Below, piece after piece: positions 58,303 through 64,000 of a stretch of DNA of 64,000 nt. The number at the start of each line of letters is the position of its first letter. Position 1 is the stretch's first letter. Location of the stretch: NCBI GenBank assembly GCA_002337455.1, contig DDGC01000001.1, positions 84,927-148,926 on the forward strand, read 5' to 3'. The translations under genes were made by a program, and so were the position numbers. The stretch is from Rhizobiales bacterium UBA1912 (GTDB taxonomy: Bacteria > Pseudomonadota > Alphaproteobacteria > Rhizobiales > Devosiaceae). Below the pieces are notes generated by a model that did not search any database, was not told the origin of the DNA, and was given only the letters and a program-made list of their open reading frames with translations.

Positions 58303-59295
58303 ATGCTCCGCTTCGTTTTGCGCCGCATCGTCTACATCATCCCGACGCTGATCGCGGTTTCGCTCATTTCGTTCTTCGTGATCGCCCTGCCGCCGGGCGA
58401 TTTCGTGGACCGCATGGCCATAGAGGCTGCCAAGAAGGGCGACTACATGACGGGGGCCGAGATCGAGGCCCTGCGCTCGGCCTATGGTCTGGACCAGCCG
58501 CTGCTGACCCAATACTGGCGCTGGATCACCGACATCGTCACGCGTGGCGATTTCGGCTATTCGTTCTCCTGGCAGATGCCGGTTTCCAACCTCATCTGGC
58601 AGCGGCTGGGCTTGACGACCATCCTGTCGCTGGCCTCGCTGGTCTTTATCTGGATCGTGGCGATCCCCATTGGGATCTATTCGGCCGTCCGGCGTTATTC
58701 CCTTCAGGATTACGTGTTCACGACGCTGGGCTTTTTCGGCGTAGCGGTGCCCAATTTTCTTCTCGCGCTGGTTCTGATGTATGTCGCTTACGCCCACTTC
58801 GGACAGGCGGTGGGTGGGCTGTTTTCGCCGCAATATATCGAAGCGCCGTGGTCGATCGACCGCGTACTCGACCTTCTGGGCCATTTGTGGATTCCCATGG
58901 TGGTGCTGGGCACGGCAGGCACCGCAAGCGTGATCCGCACCATTCGCGCCAATCTGATCGACGAGTTGCCCAAGCCCTATGTGATGGCGGCGCGCTCCAA
59001 GGGGATGGGGGAAACCCGGCTGCTGATAAAATACCCGGTCCGCCAGGCGCTCAATCCCTTCGTTTCGGGCATGAACGACATCTTTGTCGATCTGGTTTCC
59101 GGCTCGACGATCGTCTCGATCGTCCTGGGCCTGCAAACCACCGGGCCGCTTTTGCTCGATGCGCTCAAGACCCAGGACATGCACATGGCGGCCAGTTTCA
59201 TCCTGATGCTTTCAGTGCTCGGGGTCATCGGCACGCTGGTCTCTGACCTGCTGCTGGCATGGCTCGATCCCCGCATCCGCTACGCCCAAGGATAG
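58303..59295 (+). CDS. ABC transporter permease (DppB type)
   Basis: 330 residues. The N-terminal MLRFVLRRIVYIIPTLIAVS is the typical DppB start, and there are six membrane segments. The cytoplasmic loop VMAARSKGMGETRLLIKYPV RQ-type motif docks to the ATPase. It forms a heterodimer with the permease at 59301. It follows the binding protein gene after a stem-loop. Confidence 0.92.
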   Translation: MLRFVLRRIVYIIPTLIAVSLISFFVIALPPGDFVDRMAIEAAKKGDYMTGAEIEALRSAYGLDQPLLTQYWRWITDIVTRGDFGYSFSWQMPVSNLIWQRLGLTTILSLASLVFIWIVAIPIGIYSAVRRYSLQDYVFTTLGFFGVAVPNFLLALVLMYVAYAHFGQAVGGLFSPQYIEAPWSIDRVLDLLGHLWIPMVVLGTAGTASVIRTIRANLIDELPKPYVMAARSKGMGETRLLIKYPVRQALNPFVSGMNDIFVDLVSGSTIVSIVLGLQTTGPLLLDALKTQDMHMAASFILMLSVLGVIGTLVSDLLLAWLDPRIRYAQG

Positions 59296-59300
59296 AAGAC

Positions 59301-60476
59301 ATGAGCACGCTTCCTTTCGGCCAGGACCGCGCCCTTCCCGACACCGCCATCGAGGCGGATGTCGATGCCAGCAGCGCCGCCATCGACCGTACGGCCTATG
59401 AGGGCCAATGGTCGCTGATCTGGCGCAAATTCTCACGTCACAAGCTCGGTGTGGCGGGCGGAGTGGTGGTGATCCTGCTCTATATCATCGCCGCGGCGCC
59501 GGACTTTTTCTCACCCACCGGGCCGGAAGTTTACAATCCGCGATACACCTATGCCCCGCCCCAGCCGATCCATTTCCTGCTCGACACCGAAGAGGGCGTT
59601 GTCTTTCGGCCCCATGTCAAAGCCTATAATTCCGTTCTCGACTATGATTCCGGCCGCCGCGTCTTTGAGACCAGCGAGGAGGAGATCCACGCGGTCGGAA
59701 TGTTCGTTTCGGGTGAGCCCTATCGGCTGTTTGGCCTGATCCCGACCGACATCCACCTGTTCGGCACGCTTGAAAAGGACGCCCCGTTCTATCTTGTGGG
59801 TGCGGATCGGCTGGGGCGCGATATCCTGACACGAACCATCCACGGCGCCCGCATCTCAATGACCATCGGTTTGATCGGGGTGGGGCTGAGCCTGTTTTTC
59901 GGCATCCTGATCGGCGGCATTTCGGGCTATTTCGGCGGGGTCACGGACAATGTCATCCAGAGGCTGATCGAGTTTATCCAGTCGGTCCCTTCGATCCCGC
60001 TGTGGATCGGGCTTGCCGCGGCCATCCCGCTCGATACGCCACCGCTGCAGGTCTATTTCATGATCACCATAATCCTCTCGATCATCGGCTGGACCGGGCT
60101 GGCCCGCGTGGTGCGCGGGCGGTTTCTCTCGATGCGGGGGGACGATTTCGTCAAGGCGGCGCGGCTCGACGGCGCTTCGACGTTGCGTATCCTGTTCCGC
60201 CACATGCTGCCCAGCTTCATGAGCCACATCATTGCCGTCGTGACGCTGGCCATCCCATCAATGATCCTGGCCGAAACCGCGCTCAGCTATATCGGCATCG
60301 GGCTGCGCCAGCCCATCGTCAGCTGGGGCGTGCTGCTCCAGGAGGCCCAGAACGTGCGCACCATTGCCGGTGCGCCGTGGCTCATGCTGCCCGGCGCCGC
60401 GGTGATCATCGCCGTGCTTTCGCTCAACTTCCTCGGTGACGGCCTGCGCGACGCCGCCGACCCCTACCAGAACTAG
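59301..60476 (+). CDS. ABC transporter permease (DppC type, with large periplasmic insert)
   Basis: The ATG at 59301 with AAGGA upstream gives 391 residues; an earlier frame start lies in the dppB-type gene. After the first membrane helix (GVAGGVVVILLYIIAAAPDF) there is an insert of about 100 residues (YNPRYTYAPPQPIHFLLDTE to YLVGADRLGRDILTRTIHGA) before the conserved membrane core. The EAA-like loop is FVKAARLDGASTLRILFRHM. Such inserts are typical of sugar-transporting members of the Opp/Dpp family. It lies 5 nt after the previous stop. Confidence 0.9.
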   Translation: MSTLPFGQDRALPDTAIEADVDASSAAIDRTAYEGQWSLIWRKFSRHKLGVAGGVVVILLYIIAAAPDFFSPTGPEVYNPRYTYAPPQPIHFLLDTEEGVVFRPHVKAYNSVLDYDSGRRVFETSEEEIHAVGMFVSGEPYRLFGLIPTDIHLFGTLEKDAPFYLVGADRLGRDILTRTIHGARISMTIGLIGVGLSLFFGILIGGISGYFGGVTDNVIQRLIEFIQSVPSIPLWIGLAAAIPLDTPPLQVYFMITIILSIIGWTGLARVVRGRFLSMRGDDFVKAARLDGASTLRILFRHMLPSFMSHIIAVVTLAIPSMILAETALSYIGIGLRQPIVSWGVLLQEAQNVRTIAGAPWLMLPGAAVIIAVLSLNFLGDGLRDAADPYQN

Positions 60477-60484
60477 GCCCGCTC

Positions 60485-62581
60485 ATGTCCGGCTTCAAAC
60501 CCCTCATCGCCATCGACAATCTCTCTGTCGATTTTGCGCTGCACAAGCACACCATCCGCGTCGTCGACGGGATTTCTCTCGACATTCCGCGCGGCAAGAC
60601 GCTGTGCCTTGTCGGCGAAAGCGGCTGCGGCAAATCGGTGACAGCCAAGGCGCTGCTACGGGTTATCGAACAGCCGGGCTTTATCGCGTCGGGCAAGATC
60701 GTGCTCGATGGCGCGGACGGCCCGACCGATATTGCAGCGCTGGCCGAAAACGACAAAAGGCTGCGCGCCATTCGAGGCGGCGAAATTGCCATGATCCATC
60801 AGGAGCCGATGAGCTTTCTTTCGCCTCTCTATACGATCGGCAACCAGATCAGCGAAGGGCTGACGCTGCATGGCAAGATCGGCAAGGCCGAGGCGCGCAA
60901 GATCGGCATCGAAACGCTGCGTCAGGTCGGCATGCCCGACCCCGAGGAAAAATTCGACCGTTATACCTTCCAGCTTTCGGGCGGCCAACGCCAACGCGCC
61001 ATGATCGCCATGGCGCTGGTGACCCGGCCCAAGCTGTTGATTGCCGACGAGCCGACCACCGCGCTCGACGTCACCACCCAGGCTAACATCCTGGACCTGT
61101 TGCGCCGTCTGCAGTCCGACAACGACATGTCGGTCCTGTTCATCACGCACGATCTCGGCGTTGTCGAAGAAATCGCCGATGAGGTGGCGGTGATGTATCT
61201 GGGCAAGATCGTCGAACAGGGCCCGGTCGACGAGGTTCTGGGCAACCCCCAGCACCCGTACACGCGCGGCCTTCTCAATTCGATGCCGCGGTTGGATGGA
61301 GACTATACGGCCCCGCTGCAGGCCATTCGCGGCATGGTGCCCACCCCGGCCAACCGGCCCACCGGTTGCCCGTTTCACACGCGATGCGGTCAGGTGATCC
61401 CCGGCGTTTGCGATCTGGAGATGCCGCAATACAGCTGCGTCGAGCCATTTCACAAAGTAGCCTGTCATGCCTATGACGGCGCCGCGAACGCGTTTGCAAC
61501 CCGTGAAATCAAGCCGACGGACGTCGTCCTTGAGACCCCCACCGAGGTCAAACCCGACAGCGCGATACCACTCCTCGCCGTCGGTCACATCTCGAAAGCC
61601 TTTCCCATCCGCGCCGGCTTTCTCGAGCGCGTTGTGGGCCATGTCCGGGCGGTGGAAGATGTGAGCCTGACGATCGATCGGGGCGAGACCCTTGGGCTGG
61701 TGGGGGAAAGCGGATGCGGAAAGTCCACGCTGGCGCAGACGCTGATCGGCATTCACAAGGCCGATCGCGGGACGGTGACGTTCCGGGCCGGAGCGGATGC
61801 GGCGCCCATCGACGTCCTTTCGGCGCGCGGCGCCATTGCAGGCAAGATGCGCAACGATATCCGCATGGTGTTTCAGGACCCGACCGGATCGCTCAATCCG
61901 CGCTTGCGCGTCCGCGATATCATTGCCGAGGTGCTCGAGGTCAATACGAAAATGACCGGCGCGGAAATGGACGCGAAAGTCGAAGCCCTGCTTCTCGAGG
62001 TGGGATTGAGCCCCGACTATGCGGGCCGTTATCCGCATGCTTTTTCGGGCGGCCAGCGCCAGCGCGTCGCCATAGCGCGGGCTCTCGCTTCGGACCCTCA
62101 ATTGGTGATTGCCGACGAGGCGGTGTCGGCGCTCGACGTATCGGTCCAGACCCAGATCATCAATCTGATGAAACGCCTGCAGCGCCAGCACGGGCTGACC
62201 TATCTGTTCGTGTCGCACGACCTGGGCGTCATCGCCAACATCTCCGATCGCGTTGCGGTGATGTATGCGGGGCGCATCGTCGAGATCGGCCGCACGGCGC
62301 AAATTTTCCAGGCTCCGCGACATCCCTATACCGAGGCGCTGCTCGCCGCCATTCCGGGCAAGGCGCGGCGCGGGCTTGCGACGGCGACCGGGCGTATCGA
62401 CGGTCACGCGCCCTCGGGCGGGGCGAGTGAAACCGGTTGCGCGTTTGCCAACCGCTGCCCCTATGCGGTGGCTTTGTGCCGTTCGGCGGTGCCAAAGCTC
62501 GAGGGCCGTGGGCCGGACCAGCCGGTGGCCTGCCACCGGGCGGGCGAGCTGGCCCTCGTCTCGCCGGTCCGGGCCCCATAA
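60485..62581 (+). CDS. Dual ATP-binding protein of a dipeptide/oligosaccharide ABC transporter (DppD-DppF fusion)
   Basis: 698 residues with two complete ATPase domains. The first has Walker A GESGCGKSVTAK, signature LSGGQRQRAMIAMA and Walker B LLIADEPTTALD, and ends with the oligopeptide C-terminal motif (RPTGCPFHTRCGQVIPGVCD). The second has GESGCGKSTLAQTL, FSGGQRQRVAIARA and LVIADEAVSALD, and ends with a similar Cys-rich motif (ANRCPYAVALCRSAV). One polypeptide therefore supplies both nucleotide-binding sites. The ATG lies 8 nt after the permease stop. Confidence 0.94.
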   Translation: MSGFKPLIAIDNLSVDFALHKHTIRVVDGISLDIPRGKTLCLVGESGCGKSVTAKALLRVIEQPGFIASGKIVLDGADGPTDIAALAENDKRLRAIRGGEIAMIHQEPMSFLSPLYTIGNQISEGLTLHGKIGKAEARKIGIETLRQVGMPDPEEKFDRYTFQLSGGQRQRAMIAMALVTRPKLLIADEPTTALDVTTQANILDLLRRLQSDNDMSVLFITHDLGVVEEIADEVAVMYLGKIVEQGPVDEVLGNPQHPYTRGLLNSMPRLDGDYTAPLQAIRGMVPTPANRPTGCPFHTRCGQVIPGVCDLEMPQYSCVEPFHKVACHAYDGAANAFATREIKPTDVVLETPTEVKPDSAIPLLAVGHISKAFPIRAGFLERVVGHVRAVEDVSLTIDRGETLGLVGESGCGKSTLAQTLIGIHKADRGTVTFRAGADAAPIDVLSARGAIAGKMRNDIRMVFQDPTGSLNPRLRVRDIIAEVLEVNTKMTGAEMDAKVEALLLEVGLSPDYAGRYPHAFSGGQRQRVAIARALASDPQLVIADEAVSALDVSVQTQIINLMKRLQRQHGLTYLFVSHDLGVIANISDRVAVMYAGRIVEIGRTAQIFQAPRHPYTEALLAAIPGKARRGLATATGRIDGHAPSGGASETGCAFANRCPYAVALCRSAVPKLEGRGPDQPVACHRAGELALVSPVRAP

Positions 62582-62607
62582 TTTCAAGCTTTAAATCGAG
62601 TTTTTCC

Positions 62608-63744
62608 ATGCCCGCCCTTCTGGCGCCAGCGCTGCTGTTTTTTTCCAACGCGCTGATGCACATAACGCTGTTTACCCGCTTGCCCGAAATCGTCGGGGCT
62701 GCCGGACTCGACAAGGCACAGCTCGGACTGGCCCTGCTGGGATTGCCGGTCGGTACGGTGCTGGCACTGCCGGTGGCCGGCCGGCTCAATGACCGGCTGG
62801 GCCCCCATGTCGCGGCACCCGCCATGCTGGCGGCAAACGCCTTGCTGATGCCGCTGTTCGCGCTGGTGCCCGGGCTGGCCATCGGAGTTCTATTTGCGCT
62901 CTACAGCTTTATCCGCACGGTGCTGGAGGTCGCTCAGAACATGGTGGCCATCGGCATCGAGCGGCGCACCGGCACGTCAGTCCTTTCGCGCAGCCATGGC
63001 TTCTGGTCGGTGGGGCTTTTTGCCGGATCGCTCGCCGCCGGTGGTCTCGCCGGGCTCGGCGCCGCGCCGTTCTGGCATCAGGTGATCATCAGTCTTGCCA
63101 CATTGATTTTCATTGCAGTGTTTGTGGCGATCGCGCCGCATGACGCCATGGCACGGCGCGAGCCATTGGCGAAGCGGCCGCGGTTTGCCATGCCCAACAG
63201 GGCCATCCTTTTGATCTTTGCGATGACCGTGGGGATCGGCTTGACCGAGGGCACGATCTACGACTGGTCGATCTTTTACATGCAGGAGGTGATCGGCACC
63301 GATGCTGCGACGGCGGGCTTTATTTTCGCCGCCTTCACCATTGGCATGGGGATAACCCGCATGGTCGGTGACAGCCTGCGCATGCGCTATTCGGGCGCCA
63401 CACTGGTGCGCGGCAGCGCGGTCTTGTGCGCGCTGGGCATCGGTGTGCTGCTCACGGGTTCCGGGCCGCTGCAGGCCGGTGTCGCGCTTGCCATGCTTGG
63501 GGCCGGGGTTGCCCTGAACGCCCCGATCGGTGTCGCTGTCGTTGCAAAACTCCCCGGCCGTTCGACCGCCGAAAACATGGCTGCGCTCTCGATGGTGGCG
63601 CTAATCGCCACGTTCGGCGTTCCGGCGCTTTTCGGCTTTGTGGCGGAGTCGTTTGGCTTGCGCACGGTTTTTGCAGGCCTCGTGCCTTTTCTGGTCATCG
63701 GCTTTTTGCTGGCGCCAGTGGCGGGACGCCGCGCTGACCGATAG
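62608..63744 (+). CDS. MFS transporter
   Basis: I start at the ATG at 62608 (MPALLAPALLFFSNALMHIT); the frame upstream overlaps the ATPase gene. The 378-residue protein has about 12 hydrophobic segments and the MFS loop pattern VAGRLNDRLGPHVAAPAMLA between helices 2 and 3. It resembles small sugar or drug permeases of the YbjJ/fucose-permease-like group. It lies 26 nt after the transporter ATPase gene, so it may export or import a related solute. The substrate is not known. Confidence 0.87.
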   Translation: MPALLAPALLFFSNALMHITLFTRLPEIVGAAGLDKAQLGLALLGLPVGTVLALPVAGRLNDRLGPHVAAPAMLAANALLMPLFALVPGLAIGVLFALYSFIRTVLEVAQNMVAIGIERRTGTSVLSRSHGFWSVGLFAGSLAAGGLAGLGAAPFWHQVIISLATLIFIAVFVAIAPHDAMARREPLAKRPRFAMPNRAILLIFAMTVGIGLTEGTIYDWSIFYMQEVIGTDAATAGFIFAAFTIGMGITRMVGDSLRMRYSGATLVRGSAVLCALGIGVLLTGSGPLQAGVALAMLGAGVALNAPIGVAVVAKLPGRSTAENMAALSMVALIATFGVPALFGFVAESFGLRTVFAGLVPFLVIGFLLAPVAGRRADR

Positions 63745-63914
63745 CGGCAGGCGATATTCACCAAGGGCCCCGGCGCGGTTCCGCATCCCGACTGGAGATC
63801 GGAATAAATTCCTTGCTCTCGGGCGCTTTTTAGATCGCGCATTCACATAGCCCCGTCGAGGGCGCAAAGCCCGATCCTTAGTATGGCGTCAGGTTTAAAC
63901 GCACGGAGGCATTC

Positions 63915-64000
63915 GTGAAAAAAATTGTTCTGACGCTGGCCCTTGCCCTTGCCGCTACCCCCGCAGCAGCCCAGTCCACCGATATTCTCAACGTCTCCTA
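63915..64000 (+). CDS. Sulfate/thiosulfate ABC transporter substrate-binding protein (partial, 5' end only)
   Basis: A GTG at 63915 with GGAGG 5 nt upstream starts a signal peptide (KKIVLTLALALAATPAAAQS) followed by TDILNVSY, the conserved start of mature sulfate-binding proteins. Only 28 codons lie inside the window. It would bind periplasmic sulfate or thiosulfate for the Cys importer. The 170 bp upstream contain a short palindrome GGAATAAATTCC at 63801 but no gene. Confidence 0.75.
   Translation, partial: MKKIVLTLALALAATPAAAQSTDILNVS

Noticed and set aside
56239..59184. A 981-codon open frame on the minus strand opposite the binding protein and permease genes
   Set aside because: It mirrors codon structure of strong plus-strand genes in GC-rich DNA, has Arg/His/Asp-rich content without domain patterns, and has no ribosome site.
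60656..62587. A 643-codon minus-strand open frame opposite the dual ATPase gene
   Set aside because: Shadow of the ATPase reading frame; no recognisable motifs.

Overview
The window looks like chromosomal DNA from a GC-rich alphaproteobacterium of the order Hyphomicrobiales (Rhizobiales), perhaps close to Devosiaceae. This is inferred from the dense set of ABC uptake systems, the ligD-ku operon, the five-step hut pathway and a characteristic dispersed palindromic repeat. No rRNA, tRNA, CRISPR array, insertion sequence or phage gene was seen. Genes are closely packed, with many 4-bp stop/start overlaps, and most of the DNA is catabolic.

Layout. (1) 1-11151: a peptide and amino-acid scavenging block. 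It holds the start of an Xaa-Pro peptidase, two GntR regulators, an orphan peptide-binding protein, a complete polar amino acid ABC transporter, then a fused aconitase-X dehydratase, a proline-racemase-family enzyme with a Ser/Cys active site, and an Ldh2-family reductase. Together these suggest use of 3-hydroxyproline and related compounds. (2) 11156-17031: a minus-strand DNA repair operon ligD-ku-(BRCT-like/MerR-like/TPR protein)-hydrolase-xth. (3) 17169-31832: IclR-controlled aminotransferase and metallohydrolase genes, divergent from an aldehyde dehydrogenase and a UPF0261 gene, followed by an HpaR-controlled homoprotocatechuate meta-cleavage operon. That operon also carries an aromatic amino acid decarboxylase and a succinate semialdehyde dehydrogenase; hpaBC is absent from the window. 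(4) 31848-39207: histidine utilisation, hutIHGU divergent from hutFC. (5) 39425-46216: a LacI-controlled carbohydrate ABC transporter operon with an FAD oxidoreductase.

(6) 46395-53534: two divergent units, nrdAB and metE, each led by its own cobalamin riboswitch. An imperfectly centred 26-bp palindrome with perfect 12-bp arms lies between them. The NrdB protein has the metal ligands and the Tyr-to-Phe change of class Ic (Mn/Fe) ribonucleotide reductases. Both units encode enzymes that work without B12, so vitamin B12 should turn both down. (7) 53541-63744: a HAD-like gene, a frameshifted LacI regulator flanked by two identical 17-bp operators, and a dpp/opp-type ABC transporter (probably for an oligosaccharide) followed by an MFS permease. 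(8) 63915-64000: the start of a sulfate-binding protein gene.

The strongest observations are the back-to-back cobalamin riboswitches on a class Ic reductase and metE, the BRCT-like/TPR protein inside the ligD-ku operon, the probable aromatic amine to homoprotocatechuate pathway, and the broken LacI gene that keeps two intact operators.
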